This document shows, piece after piece, positions 43,010 to 56,329 of a stretch of DNA of 64,000 bases (positions are counted from its first letter, which is position 1; each line of letters starts with the position of its first letter). Source of the DNA: Areca catechu (lineage: Eukaryota > Streptophyta > Magnoliopsida > Arecales > Arecaceae); contig CM038050.1 of the NCBI GenBank assembly GCA_021397845.1, positions 7,072,471-7,136,470 on the forward strand. The letters run 5' to 3'. Position numbers and translations under genes: made by a program. Below the pieces are notes generated by a model. That model had not been told where the DNA came from. It saw only the letters and a list, made by a program, of their open reading frames with translations, and did not search any database.

Positions 43010-46000
43010 TTAGAGCCTTCTCCTCTTTAACCTGGCATCATTAAAACCACCATCACGCCATCCCGGTGCACCATGGTACCTGTAATCATCACCTCGCTCT
43101 GCCATGCCTCTTAGTCTGTTGGGCATGTTCCCAATTCGGTTTCCAAGGTTCCCATCAAAGTCTCGAGGACTGCCTCTATCAGGAAACATTTCTTCAGCTT
43201 CAGGGCAAAATCTAATAGGCCTTGGACCATCCTCAACGGGATACGGAAGGCAATTCTCTCCACAATCAGAAACCATGGGTCGCTGTACAAAAGGATGAAG
43301 AAAACCACGTCTCTCATCAAACTTCTTTCTTGCAACAAACTCATCATCATCCCCCTCGAGTTCATGAAGTTGATTTACAGGGAAAGGTCTAAAATACTCC
43401 TCCTCATCTGCAGACTCTTGAGGGCCAATCAAATCAAACCTCCTGATGTTCCTCTGTAAAACCCTGCCAGGCCTTGGCAAATCATGCTCCTCTAAAGGAT
43501 GAATCTCTCCAATATCATCAAGTAATCTAGGGAAAGGAGGAGGAGAACCATGTCTTCTGACCATCACGTCTTCAGGAAAACAGGGATGTTGATGAGGCGA
43601 TCTCAGCCTGTCCATTCTAAAAGCAGGTGGTGATCTACATCTCATCAGTTCTGGATGTACGTCTAAGACATCAGAGGACCTTCTAGAAGGAGACCACTGA
43701 TGAGGAGACTGTGCTCGATGTAAACGTCCAGGAATCCTTCTGTGAATAGGTGAGTGGCTCCGTCTCTGTCTCCGGATGAGATCATTGTCAACACGCTCAT
43801 ATAGCAGGCGTGGGTGTGGGTGTGGGTGTGGGAATGGTAAAGGGTCCATCATGTCATCTGGCAGAGCCCTCATCATCTTCTCTTCGCGAGACAGTAGAAG
43901 AGGATCACCACGGACATCCCTCCCAATATACCTACCGGGGCTGACATCCCTCACGGAAGGGCCAGCAATTTGGACATCCAATGGTACTGGCACTTCTCTG
44001 GGTACAGGAGACCGCCTTCTAGGTGGAAAACGAGAAGGGCGCGGTGTTTCAATTTCCGGGAGCCTTCTCCCGATCCTACCCGTATTTCCCATGGAACCAT
44101 CTGATTCAACAGAGAAGGCAGCTTCGCCTCTACCATAAGGCCTTGAAAATCGGTATATTTTCTGATCATGAAGTTCGGGATCACCTGGAGGGCCAGAATT
44201 TCGATTGCAATACAAAGCACCAAACCGGTCATCACCTTTCCTGTTGTTAATAAAATCAGATCCATGTTTATCAACTGGCAGAACTTCATTCTTCCCGCTT
44301 TCATATTTCAATGTCCTGTCACCGAACCTGTCATTTCTGATAAAATAAGAGGATAAAACCGAGAGTGAGATGCCAACATAAATTTAATATGAAAGCAAGG
44401 AACAAGAAGAAAAGAATATATCACCTTGTCCCCCTAGAGTGTAGCCTCTCCCGCCAATGCGATTTATCAGTTAATCTTTCTCGCTCAGTTTGAGATGAAA
44501 TTGACCTGGTATAAGGAGATCTAGTCTTTCCAAATGATGATCTATTTGGAGCTGAGTTTAACGTCCTAATTTGGCTGTTCCTATCCCAACCATCAATATG
44601 CTTGATTGCAACACCATTTAAAGGTGAATTCTTTTTTGATGAAATCAAATGCTTAGCAGATGGAACAAGACCTCTAGCATCCTCCTGTCCGGGACCTTTA
44701 TCACCCTCGCTACTTTTTGCAATTTTTTTTGCACTAGGTGATCCAGTTGATTTTGACGTCATTTCTGAGCTTTCCTCCTTCCGAGGATGATTCTCTGTGA
44801 TCTTATGAACGGTCCTGATAAGCTTTGTTTTACTGGAAGAAGAAGAAGCATTTGGGACTTCCATAACTGATGACTCATGCACGTCTTTTGTTGAACTCAA
44901 GTTTATATCATTGTCTTTATTGCACAAGACACTAATTATTTTTTCAGTACTGTAACCAGTCTTCATCTCATCAGGGTCTGTTTCTTTTTCCCCTGCATCC
45001 ATATTTGACGGCATCACCGTTGGCATATCTGTAGGTCCAATCGTGTCAGTGGTTTCCTTACCAAGTACATCTTTACTTCCTTTCTTGGACAAACTCACAT
45101 TTGCATCATGTGACATTAACATAGAATTTGTCACCCTACCATCTTCACACTCATAATCACCATCTCCCTTTTCAAGAGTTCTCTCTCTAGCATCATTAGC
45201 ATTATGAAAACTAATTGATCCATGTTCGTCATAATTGCTTTGTTTTCTTTGAATATCAGCAGATAAATTAATCCTCTCCCGAGCATTTTCACCTACCTTG
45301 CCATTTCCATATGAATCCACTCGATGCTCATCCATTGCAACTAAATTTGACGAAGCAATATGAATATCATCATCCGAACAGTCCATTTCTGCACTCCCTT
45401 CAGACATGCCTTCAAATACTGCAGGCTCCTTGTCCCCACCAGAAACTACAGGTTCAGTGAGTGAATTAGAAACCTGACCAACAACTCCACATGTTTCACT
45501 AACTGAATTCAATCCCTTTCCCTCAGAAATCTGGGATTTTGATGCCAAATCTGAAGTCTTATTATCATTTCCTTCATCTTGGAAAAGGCAGGTGCTATTA
45601 CACAGTTCTCCATTGTCATTTTTGTTAGAATCAGGAATGACAGCTTGAGAAACCAAACTTGCACCAGCACCTCCGCTTTCACTTGCAGGTATCTCTGCAC
45701 TTGCAGGCATTCTTGAGCGATCACGAAGTTCATCATCAACAGAAGCAGCTTCAGAATTCAAATCCATTGCCTTGGTTTCACTTGCACCTGGACGCCCCTC
45801 TCCATAATATCGCATTAATCTATGATAAACACGCTCCATATCAGGTAACTTACCTGTAAGTCTCTTAAGGGAATCTTGAGAAGGCTCTTCTGGTGGCTCT
45901 GACTTCACCATTCCAGCACATGCTGATTTGTTGTCTCGGGAACCCGCTAATTCAGCATCTTTGCCTTGAGAACTTCCATCACATGGCTCAGGTTTTACTT

Positions 46001-47278
46001 GCCTAAAACCTACCGGCTTCAGACTAACCATTTCAACTTTCGAAGTGCTATTTTGACTAACCTCCTCATAAGGTTCAGGCTTTACAGCTTTACTTGATAT
46101 ATCTATTGTACTGCCTGCCAATGATAAGCTGAGATCAGGAGGAGCCATAGCTCCCCAGTTGATGCATAATTCAGGTCGACTGGGTGGTTTTAGCTGCAAA
46201 TCTAGGCCAACCTCATCCGTATTAGGATCATCAGAACTCGTAGAAAAGTTGCCAAGCCTGAGGTTGTTGCTTTTCTGAACCATGTTACTGGATTCTCCAG
46301 GAGTCACTCGAACAGGGTGTGTCCCAAGCTTTTGCTTGTGGATACCTCCGTAAGTTGAACTGTCATGCCCATCTTGCACCATGACTGAAACGCTTGCTGA
46401 GGAATCCCAAGTGTCCATTGGAACGTTCAAGTCCCAATTTGACCTGTTCACACAGTCATGAGAAGGATCAACTCTTGAACTCAAATTGCTATAGGTGTTA
46501 TGAATAATAGTGTGCCTCACACCCAGAGGCAGATCATATGACAAGTGATCCACTTTGTCCTGCTTCACAGAACTATCTCCAGTATCTTTCCCATCTCTTG
46601 AAGATGCTAACTGCCATCCAGACATTGATGCAACTCTTTGAAATGCAGATTTATCACTTGAAGCAAATTTCTCTTTCCCACTCTTCTCACCTAAAGGCAG
46701 CTCAGATGGTCTCTTGAGTGTCGATAATGGTTGATTGTTTTGCATACCAGACCACAAAGCAGATTTGTCGTCCATATTTGAATCTTTCACAACACTGGTT
46801 CCCTTGATAGCAGAAGTGGCAGTCTTAAGCCCCAATTCCTGAACATTAGACTCTGTATGATTTTCATGTCCACAAGCCACATTTACATTTCTGTTATCCA
46901 GAGAATCCCCTTTAGCCTCCAAGAAACCATCAGTGATGAAATCAGTCCCTAAAGCAGGCTGGGCACTACTGTCCGAAGCAGAAGACTCAGCCTCTGAGAT
47001 ACATGACTTTTTCAATGGTCTTTCAGAATCTTCTGGTGGCAAAGATGGTGTTTGAGTTGGAACCAGAAACTGAGATAAAATAAATCGTCTTTTCTTGATG
47101 GGAACACCTGCAACAGAGTCACCAGACTGCTGAGCTAGAAGATCTACTCCCAGCTGCCGATAGAAAATTTACAAGGTTAATATCATAGAAACATGGAAAC
47201 CCAACATTATTTGTTGAATGATATTATTTAATTTTGTCAGTAGGAAAGGGGCACCTCTTCATGATCAGATACCGGCAT
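43010..47278 (-). CDS. Large disordered nuclear-type protein, three coding exons
   Basis: Model: exon 47278-47255 (MPVSDHEE), intron 47254-47154 (GTGCCC...CGGCAG), exon 47153-44425, intron 44424-44337 (GTGATA...TATCAG), exon 44336-43010. Total coding length is 4080 nt, giving 1359 residues with no frame break at either splice. Features: a basic PIKKRRF motif about 20-30 residues in, a long Ser/Lys/Glu-rich low-complexity middle with three sumoylation-type sites (VKPEPYEE, VKPEPCDG, VKSEPPEE), and an Arg/Pro/His-rich C-terminal third with SPIHRR, RSPVPRE and HPHPHPHP segments ending in LKRRRL. This suggests a nuclear, possibly chromatin- or RNA-associated protein. No catalytic domain or named family was recognised. 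The first coding exon is only 24 nt, so the start depends on the splice model. Confidence 0.85.
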
Positions 47279-47520
47279 TGTTTTAAGTTATGATAGAGGA
47301 AAATGGAACTCTAACTTCCTATAATCACTTTAATTCGGTGCAACAAAGCAAGAGCCTCATGTGCACAAAGCATCTTATTGATTTCCTTCTCAAATTAGAG
47401 CAGAACTAATCCTCGCGTAGCGATTGGATGGGCATGAAAACCAGATCTGTCAAAGCACACATGGAAGTCACAAAACCAAAAACCAATTGAGTACACATCT
47501 TGTAAAATGTAAAACAAAAG

Positions 47521-47564
<44 letters not shown>

Positions 47565-50500
47565 TTTTAAAAATATATAGTTCACTTTTTAGTCAGCTTC
47601 GTAGATTGCTTTCATCAAGGATCATGCAGGCAATTTAAGGACAGAAAAGTGAGGTTGACAATTCATCCCATTTAAGCTTGTACAGCTATGAATTCAACAT
47701 AAACCATTAAAAGTACCTAATGTTTTAAAAAAATAAAACAATAATTATAAGACCAGTTCCATTGAGCAGATAATGATATTAAGCAGAAAAATACACTTTT
47801 GAACACAAGATGAATGTAAGAAGCTGTATATCTTGACCAGGACAAGGGGTAAATCAGGAAGCCGAGAATGAGCATTAACAAAAAGCATCCAAATAAACCA
47901 TGAGTTTTTTAATCATTATCAGGCATGCTTGATTGTCCAAACATGGCATCATTGCTACTATCAGGAAAGTGGCCCATGCAGAGCAGGCCCATGCCTGCAT
48001 GCATAATAGGAGATAGCGCATCACTGTATGTACACATGCCACACGTTATGTCCAAGTAACCTGCATAAGCCTACACCTCCTCTATACTATTTATTGCTTT
48101 TCTGAATTTATCAAGTTATTTCCAAATCTCCAATTCTCTTATCTGTTATAATGAATTCATTTATTTTAATATTTTTAGCACAAAATTCCAACCACGTTCA
48201 TTAATTAGGCTATTTAAGACTAAGATGTCAAATGTCATTTCAATTAGACTAGTAGCTAGAAGAAATACATTTCAACCCTTTCGTGTGCCTGGCATAATCC
48301 ACGTCATCAAACGAACTGAAACAGGAAACAACAAAATCATGCAACTAGCTATTGTAACAGACAAAACAGAAGCAGCATCCAGGGTATGCTTAAAGCTAGT
48401 CTGAGTATAACTTCTTAAGGCAATGTTACTATAAGGTTACACCAATATATAGCCGCTTATCTATATAATAAAGTCAAGAGTACACAAACACATTCTAGGA
48501 GCCAATAAGACTGCTGACCATCAAAACTGCATTTAAAATTTCTATCTGCAAAAAGATCATCATTATATTGCTAAACACTGATAAGAAGGTCCATCTTACC
48601 TGACCCATGCATCAGAAAGCACTCTAACCGCCAACCATGAGATAGTACACTCCTACTGGGCACACAATGCACACCACATGTGCAGTAGGCCTTGCAACTA
48701 TCTCAACCTACCCCAAAGTCTCCCAAAGAATCTAAACTAGGCCAGATAACCAGTCTGTTTATATTTCAAAAACCAGGCCAGTCAACCAATCTTTTTTGCA
48801 TTTCCATGATATGCAATAAGAAACTCTACTCATTAATGAAATGCTGAGATCACCAACAAAGTTCCCCTGAATCCCAGATAATTCAAGCCACACTTTACAT
48901 CAAGCTCAGTTGTATGGTACTTGCGATCTTTCCCATTTGTGCAGGAAGAGCACCTGCTACTCATTATCATCCTTATGCACAAGCTGGAAATAAGACAGCA
49001 AGATGTAAGTGCTGGAAACTTCTTTCATGCCAATAATTTTCTATTGTCTCGTGAAGCCCAAGGTCAGACAACATTAATCTAGAAGAATTGTTCAGGTACC
49101 CATAATAACCGGATAAATAGAGCAAGAGATTCTCTGCTGCTCAAAATCCTACAAGGAACCATTCTTTTTCCTACTCTGATATCAAAACTTATTGCCCGTT
49201 CAAGACTCCCTGATACTATTGAAAATTCTTATGCAAAATAAGAATATCCAGATGATGCTAGGATTTGAACTGTAAAATCTATCTGTCACTTCTAGGGCCC
49301 TTGGGCACAAACTGAGGTATACAATAAAAACTTCAACAGCGCAATCTTAATCTTATACCTTCAAACCCGATCCTTGTTAAATCACAAAGTCACGAAAACT
49401 TGGAGTTCAATTTTTCAGCTTTCTCAATTTACTTTGTACTGTTTTCAACAGTTGGATGAAAGAAATGATTCCAACCCCACGGACGAAACGGTAGACGAAA
49501 TGAGATGCCAGTGCCCAGATTCAACAAAGGCTCAACTAAATCCACGGCTTGTTAACCACAAACGACCCTGAAAGAGGACCAAGCCCAACAATAACCATTA
49601 TCCCTCCATAGCATGCTAGCTCAACCAGATGAATCTAAATCAACAGCAGGATAAATAACGAAAAACCATGATGGAGGACCAAATAAGATCCGAACAACCA
49701 AATATTCTACAAAGTAGAATCAAACCAGAAAGCCCTAATATTTATAGATATGCCAGATCTACACAATAACCTAACAATATTTCCTATATTTAAGTTCATA
49801 AGGAGTTAAAAGGAGGCCAACCTTACATCAACTAGGAGCCTCATCCATCCAGGAAGGCACAAGGCCACAGATAACCGGATACCCAAAGAAATCCCTGATG
49901 GACCCGCCCATACCTTACCACCAAAAGTTAAAAAAGCATGCCTTTTTTCCTAAGACATACCTCAATCGTGAAATACCCGATTCCAAGAGAACCAGGCAAC
50001 CATGTAGCTTAGCAGCATGAGAAACTGTTTTTGTCACCGCTCATGGAACGATCTGAGATCTGGAAATCATCTCAAAACTACAATTCTCTTCTACATCAGC
50101 ACTTAAAAAGCACAATTTTTCCCCAAATAACAGAGGAACAGGCCCGTTTCTCCAAGGAAAAAATGTCGATTGCCGGCCCTAATCTCCAACCTCATGGGAG
50201 GTGGCGCGGCAACGGTTCCGTACGAGATGAATATATTACCACGGGTGGGAATCGTCGAGTCTCCAATCAGTCTTCCAGTTCCACATCAAAAAAAAGCATC
50301 GACCTTTCTTCATTCATCTGCTAAGATAGAAACAGATCTAGCTCTCCCCTCGCGTCCGATCCCCAGAAAATTCCCGAACCGTGATCTTCTAAGATGTCAA
50401 CATAATCGAAGAAAGAAAAACAAAGAAAAGCAAAAACCAAAGACGATTCGGAGCAAATGAAAGCCGTGCGACGGCCATTACCTGAACCCACCCTCTCCGA

Positions 50501-50620
50501 GAGAGCGAAGAGGAGAAACCGAACGCGAGCGAGAAGTACGGAGAGACGGAGGAAGGGACGGAGGAAGCTGAGGGCAGTTTCCTGGGTGTGAAAGCCCTGG
50601 ACCTGGGACGTTCAAGAAAA
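47279..50620 (-). other. Presumed 5'UTR and long first intron of the minus-strand gene
   Basis: No open frame of note over 3.2 kb. A GA microsatellite lies at about 47528-47558. Near 50483 the minus strand reads GGGTTCAG followed by GTAATGG, a good donor site, preceded by a pyrimidine-rich leader (50483-50600) typical of a 5'UTR exon. A leader intron of about 3.2 kb to an acceptor close to 47300 is inferred. Confidence 0.55.
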
Positions 50621-50679
50621 AAAAAAAAAAAAGGGTGGGCAAATTAATTGACTTGCCAACCACCACAAGGCCTTTTCCG

Positions 50680-50900
50680 CCGCACCGGCTCCTTCCAGGG
50701 TGGTTCCTAATCTCCAACCCTTCCTATTTTTATTTAAAAAATATAAAAAATACCGGCAAATAAAAGGAGATACGTGTCACACCGAGTTCTTTCCAGGATG
50801 GTTCCCAATATCCGTCCAACTCTTCTTTTTATCATTATTATATAAAAGATCAAGAATACCGGCGGAGGATGGGGACACGTGTCGCATACCGATCCGCAGA
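50680..50900. repeat. Diverged direct repeat with paired ACGTGTC motifs
   Basis: Blocks at about 50684-50780 and 50797-50890 share ccggctccttccagggtggttcc / ttctttccaggatggttccc, tataaaa/ataccggc and acgtgtc. ACGTGTC occurs at 50772-50778 and 50877-50883; the second includes a full G-box CACGTG at 50876-50881. The pair lies just upstream of the presumed start of the minus-strand gene. Confidence 0.65.
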
Positions 50901-50929
50901 TCCTTCTGAACCGCCATGCCATCCGCTAC

Positions 50930-52040
50930 CGTCCGGTGACTCCAAACAGAGTGGTCGTCCTCTACCTCAGGATCGTAATAATTAAAGTTCCGATGCTCCG
51001 CGGATCACGTTAAAAAGGACCACTAAGATGCGTTGTTGCTTCACCCTGCGTCTTCGAGTAACCGTTGGATGATGGAGTTAGCTGAAAATCCTCGAGATTT
51101 GGTAAAGATCGTGGGGTGGTACGCCGAACGAGTCGCTTTCGTCCAGCTTGCGTTTCAAGCTGGCTCCAACTTGGGTTGCAAGTAGACGTTTCTTATTGGA
51201 TTTGAGGGGGTGGGGCATTTGTCCTTTAAAAAAATAATAAAATGGGCCAGACCGACCGAGGACGCATGGGATTCCCTTTGGCTAAACTTTCGAGGAGTCC
51301 ACTTTTTGTACTTGGAATTGGGAGGTATTTTTAGCTTGATGGAGGGCTTAGAAGTATTGCTTTTTTGGCCAAAATATCTATAATAAAATTATACCATTAC
51401 AGCTGCATCCTTTCAAAATGTAGCATATAAAGAATAATAATATTAATAATCATGGGGATGAAAGGAGAAGAACATCCTATAAAGTTTTTGACAATCTAAT
51501 ACACAAACACGATCATGATCAATTAATCCAAGAAAGACTATCACATTTTGATTGCTTGTTCATGTGACACATCAGCTGGTTTGAGCCAAATTACAGGGTT
51601 ACAGGCTCAACCTTCATTCAAATTGGATGCGGACCATATATTTATTATTGTCCCAGCTCAGTACTTAGCTTATCAAAAATTTGGATTAAATAACTTGTCA
51701 TTGCAAGCCAGACCTTTTCGTGCTTCGCTCGGTGATTAACCATGGAATGGATTCATTTAAAAACTATACAATCTGAAGAAAATTCATGACCATACTCAGA
51801 AAAAAAAGAAAAAAAGAAAAAAAAATGATGAGTATGCATTTGAATATTATAATTCCGGGGGACATCAACATCAGGGCAGGTAATCTTTCATGGTCATATT
51901 AACATGGTTTATAGTTAATTTCCATCCTTAAATGGTCACAGATCTAAATTGTCCAGATTTGAACTAGTCCAAAAATAAATTTGTGCCGTTGTCAACATGT
52001 TTCTTTGGAAGGAAGTTGCATGTAAATATGCTGGAACATA
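50930..52040. other. Intergenic, non-coding
   Basis: Ordinary composition, no gene or clear repeat seen. It may contain a promoter on either strand, but nothing is specific. Confidence 0.55.
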
Positions 52041-52044
52041 TCGT

Positions 52045-52440
52045 CAAAATGGTAGTCCAGTTGGTAGAGATCTTGCATCATCATTAACAGATCGTGGATT
52101 CGAGGCATGATCTTGCGGGTGACTCGATTAAATCCAAGATTTTTTCTGGAGATATGAGTGAAAGGTCAGGATCTCTCTCTTTGTCCTCGTTCTACTGACC
52201 AGCATTTTAATGGTATCAGATTAATGAGAGACTGCAAAAATTTGGTATCCGTTCCCGTTCTACTGGTCGGTGTTTTAGGAAATCTCCCTCTTTGTTCCCA
52301 TCCTACTAGCCGGTGTCTTGGTGGTATCAGATTGGTATAGCATCTCAAATCGAATATTATCTGACGGGATGGAGACCTACAGGGATAGCTATACCAGGAT
52401 TTACTCTCCTCTATCCCTTTTTTTAATAAAAAAAAAATGC
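52045..52440 (+). mobile_element. tRNA-derived SINE-like copy, family A
   Basis: The head has A-box-like tggtagtccagttggtagag (52049-52068) and B-box-like gtggattcgaggc (52093-52105). The next part gactcgattaaatccaagat recurs in the copies at 54400-54530 and 54800-55110. It ends in a T tract and taataaaaaaaaaa at about 52430-52437. An internal segment is duplicated (tctttgtcctcgttctact and ctttgttcccatcctacta). Confidence 0.72.
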
Positions 52441-53439
52441 CAATGATGTTTCAAATCCTATAACTTGTCCAAAATTATTATAGTTACTTTTTACAAGTAA
52501 CCCCCTTCTGAGCTTAAGATTACAAATTATCGTAGCGGCACGTTACTACAGGTACCAGACGTCCGCGGCACGTCATGTTGGGGCGAGGTCCTCACAAAGG
52601 CATAAAGAATTGATGGGAATATTCCTTGTTTGAGCTGAAAACATCATCAGATTTATTATTTTGGATCATTTTCTGTAAGGTAGCGAGCCTCCGTATGTGA
52701 CCTCACATAGTGCAGAGGTATATTTTATCTACCTTGTACCAACCAACTTGGCAATCTCTTGTTCCCCTGTTTCGCGATGCAAGGAATAATATATTACTTT
52801 GGAATGATTCTAGCAGGGTTTTAACTTGCTTGATGAATTGGGTAATGGGATGGACACTTTGTTCACTAGAATGAGTGGTAATTTGACTCAAATGTTCAGT
52901 TGAAGGGGGAGGGAAAAAAAATTTGCCTTCTTTAGTGTGATGTATGTGACTGCAGGATCCGTTTTCGTTGCTGAAATAAGAATTGATCAGAATTCTGTTG
53001 ATCAATAAAATGTAATCCAATTAATCACCACATCTTTCATAAAATATAAGTGTGAGTTGGGATTCAATGAACTAATGCAGATCTAAGACTTTATACATGA
53101 TATTGTAAGGCAAATATACAATCGGGATTCTAAAATGTTTGTTCTCTTTTCTGCTTTCTAGCTGGAGTGGAGATTGGATGATGGAGGGTTGGTTCAATGA
53201 CATTTAGAGCCCCTGATAATGTGAAATATCCACCTATGGATCTTTACCATGCAGCTGGGAGGGCAGGGGATACCATAACATTCCTTTTTTTAACTACCTT
53301 TATATTTTTTGGTACATTCCTTTTTACTACCTTTATTCTCTCGGTTATTTTTCCCCTAATTAAAACATTTTTGTTATTTTTTTTTTCACAATCAATGATA
53401 GCTTTATATATATATATATATATATTGATAAAATAAAAG
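52441..53439. other. Intergenic, non-coding
   Basis: No gene was recognised. A TA microsatellite lies at about 53407-53424 with T-rich tracts before it. Confidence 0.5.
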
Positions 53440-53600
53440 GAATGGAAGGAGATAAATCTCGGTATAGCTATCCCCGCAAGTCCTCATCCTGTCAGGTAAT
53501 GTTTGATGTAAAATTTTCAGATTCGTACGGTCTTTTCCTACTTAAAGGTGAGTACATCAACCTAACATCACTAAGGCTCGCTAAAATGGGAACTGTGATG
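53440..53600 (-). mobile_element. SINE fragment
   Basis: ggtatagctatccccgcaag, tgtcaggtaatgtttgatg and gtgagtacatcaacctaac match in the same order the segment at 54840-54945, the tail part of a minus-strand SINE. Only the 3' part is present. Confidence 0.55.
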
Positions 53601-53929
53601 TCCAAACAAAATACAGCAAGCTTGAGTTAAAGAAAAAATGGATCAAGTTGATTTGATCTAGCTTCCTCCCATCTTCTTCTTGGATTGTTTGGTGTTGAAG
53701 GAGCTCTCAAGCTTGTTGATGGCTTCTGAACTGGAACAGATGCGATCTGAAGGAAGGCTAGGCAAAGAAGTGTGTGAAAATGAATGAATAGCAGAAGTCC
53801 AGTCATCATCGCGCCCATGGATATTTATAGGCTAGGAAATTAACAACTTGCAGCTGGCATCCAGCTATTAAAAGGTTAATCCAAGGTGTAAGCACGTGCA
53901 ACCAAAGTTGTCCATAATCAATCAGTCAT

Positions 53930-54085
53930 CCTTCTTAGTTGATCAACTCCTTCATAGTTGATCGGCTATTCCATAGTTGATCGGCTCCACCATAGTTGAT
54001 CGGCTATTTCATAGTTGATCGGCTCCACCATAGTTGATCGACTCCACCATAGTTGATCGGCTATTCCATAGTTGATCGGCTCCTG
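53930..54085. repeat. 19-bp minisatellite, about seven units
   Basis: ccatagttgatcggctatt and ccatagttgatcggctcca alternate with an exact 19-bp step (for example the g of agttg at 53957, 53976 and 53995). Units show few substitutions. There are no unique spacers, so this is not a CRISPR. Confidence 0.9.
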
Positions 54086-54374
54086 AACTACATGAATATT
54101 AATAAATTATATTCTTAAATAAATCTGTCAATTATCTGGAAGTGAGTTAGTCTTATGTTTGTTGGGCATTGTTCGACTCTACACCTTTTGAATGTTGATC
54201 AGTCACATATATCTTAGGCATCGATCATATTTGTGCCTTTTAGGCATTGATCGATCTTATACCTTTTGGAAGAGGTATTGATTATAGTCGTGCTTTTCAG
54301 GCATTGATCAATTTCAATTTCAGGCTTTCAACAGATCAGTATAAATAGATCAACTTTGTCATATCCCAACAGAA

Positions 54375-54530
54375 ATAAAGAGGGAGATCCTAACCTCTCA
54401 CTCATACCAGCGATCATGGATTCCAGAAAAATTATTGTATTTAATCAAGTTACCGTTGGGATCACATCTCAAAATCATAACCGGTTAATAATGAGATAAG
54501 ATTTCTACCAACTTAGTTACCATCTTAGCA
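54375..54530 (-). mobile_element. SINE-like copy, family A (head part)
   Basis: The reverse complement contains ggtaactaagttggtagaaatc (A box-like) and ttgattaaatacaataattt, then ttctggaatccatgatc, collinear with the copy at 52045. Confidence 0.65.
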
Positions 54531-54789
54531 GTAACGATAGCTTTATATTCATAAAAGCAATTGACTTGAGGAGCAGTGTCAAAACTTTGTAACATTTATG
54601 ACGTACTATCTCACATTGGTTATAAAGAATGGTTACAGAGGAGGAAAGATTTTCATACAGCTGTACATGTTTGTATTTTCTTACAGAAACAAGATAATAC
54701 AAGTTAGTGATTTTTTTTTTTTTTACCCTTTTTTGCATTTTAACACAAATAAGTGATTTGTTGACCACGATGATAACTATTATGTATGA

Positions 54790-55110
54790 GCTTTTTTATC
54801 TTTTTTTTTTTTGATAAAATGAAAAAAAGAGGGGAATAAATCCTGGTATAGCTATTTTTACTGGACTCCAATTCTGTCAGGTTATATTTGATTTGGACAG
54901 TAATTTTTTCGCGTACTCTCCTCATCATTGATGAGTACATCAGCCTGACACAATTAAGATACTGGAGTAGTACGCTCTCTCGTCATCCCGATCATATGTT
55001 CCAGAAAAATTCTTGAATTTAATCGAGCCGTTCATGAGAATCATACCTCTAACCTATGATCGGTGAGAGATGAGACTAAGCCTCTATCAATCGAGCTTTT
55101 TTATCTCTCG
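54790..55110 (-). mobile_element. SINE-like copy, family A
   Basis: The reverse complement starts with agctcgattgatagaggctta and gatcataggttagagg (tRNA-like head), continues gctcgattaaattcaag and tttttctggaacatatgatc, and ends in an A-rich tail near 54800-54835. It is collinear with the other family A copies. Confidence 0.68.
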
Positions 55111-56325
55111 AACATCATGCTGGCCGGGCCTTTTTGTCTTTTTTTTTTTTTTTTTTTTTTTTTGTAAAGATCGTCCAGCTCACTTACTATGCACGTAGCA
55201 TCACGAAGCACCGTGAGCATGCCCCTGGAGCACTGCTTAAAATTAAGAGCGGGACTTAAAATTACACCGGGTGGCAAATCTTTCTAATAAATTACTATAA
55301 CATTCATAATCTTTCATGGCGTGGTAAATAAATAATCAAAGAAAAAAAAAAAAAAAAAAAAAAAAACACATGCACATGAATAAATGTACATAGAGACATG
55401 CATGCACACAAGCGTGCATGCATCATCCATCCATCCAGAGAGAGAGAGAGAGGGGTCGAAAATATCAAACTGCAAATCAGGTATCAATTTGAAATGAGAA
55501 TCTACGCATCTTTTGCTTTTTTTAAAGGGTAAACAGTGTGCTTCAACGATGAATTGCACTGTTATTTACTGTTCAAGGAATCTCATTTCACATTGTTACA
55601 ACCAAGGATTATAAAAACAATAATAACGGGCATAGTTCATAACTACACTATAAATTAAGCAAACTTTTAGCAACCAAACTATTGATAAAAAATTATTGTA
55701 TAGACCACAGAGCAAAGCATTCAAGAACCATAAACCATGCTTGTTTTCTCTGCCATCACAGAATAGTAGCTGCCATTGACAAGGGTTCCATCCATTTTTA
55801 ATAGATCAGGCACTAATACCTACGTGACGAAATACTCGGATGATCATTTGTGAACTGATATGAGAGATGCTCCATGTCATTTTAAAAATATTTTTATTTT
55901 ATTCATTTTTTAAAATATATTTATATTTGTTTTATATAAATATCTTGATTTATAAAAAAATGGCATGTATCCTATAATGCACTTTCTGCGTGATGTCAAG
56001 GATTATATTAAGTCATCGCCATACAAAAAATATTCATATAAGAAAAGAGAGAAGGAATAAGACCATCATCCTGGGTAGAACATTTTTTATCCGAATCTCT
56101 GAAACTCATGCAGCTCCACCAACCAGACAACAAAATAGCTACATTTGATGGCCCGAAAAGTTTTCTTCCAATGATTTATCTGCTCGATTTAAGCTCGAAA
56201 AATCGAAGAAAAAAAATTTCATGTGCAATGACTTTATTATGTCTTGATCTATTATGTGTTAGAATGTTATTTAAAATAAAAATAATTAAATTTTCCTTTT
56301 AACTCAAAAGTTTATTAAAATATTA
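55111..56325. other. Intergenic, non-coding, with A and T tracts
   Basis: T23 near 55140-55163 and A26 near 55339-55365 mark possible retroposed tails. A GA microsatellite lies near 55438-55452. No gene was recognised. Confidence 0.5.
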
Positions 56326-56329
56326 TTTT

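Noticed and set aside
50478..50717. 79-residue minus-strand frame at the 5' end of the large minus gene
   Set aside because: It runs through a T17 tract, ends within the presumed donor site and would not join the ATG exon at 47278; treated as 5'UTR.
53930..54085. Possible CRISPR-like array
   Set aside because: The units are contiguous with no unique spacers and the genome is eukaryotic; it is a minisatellite.
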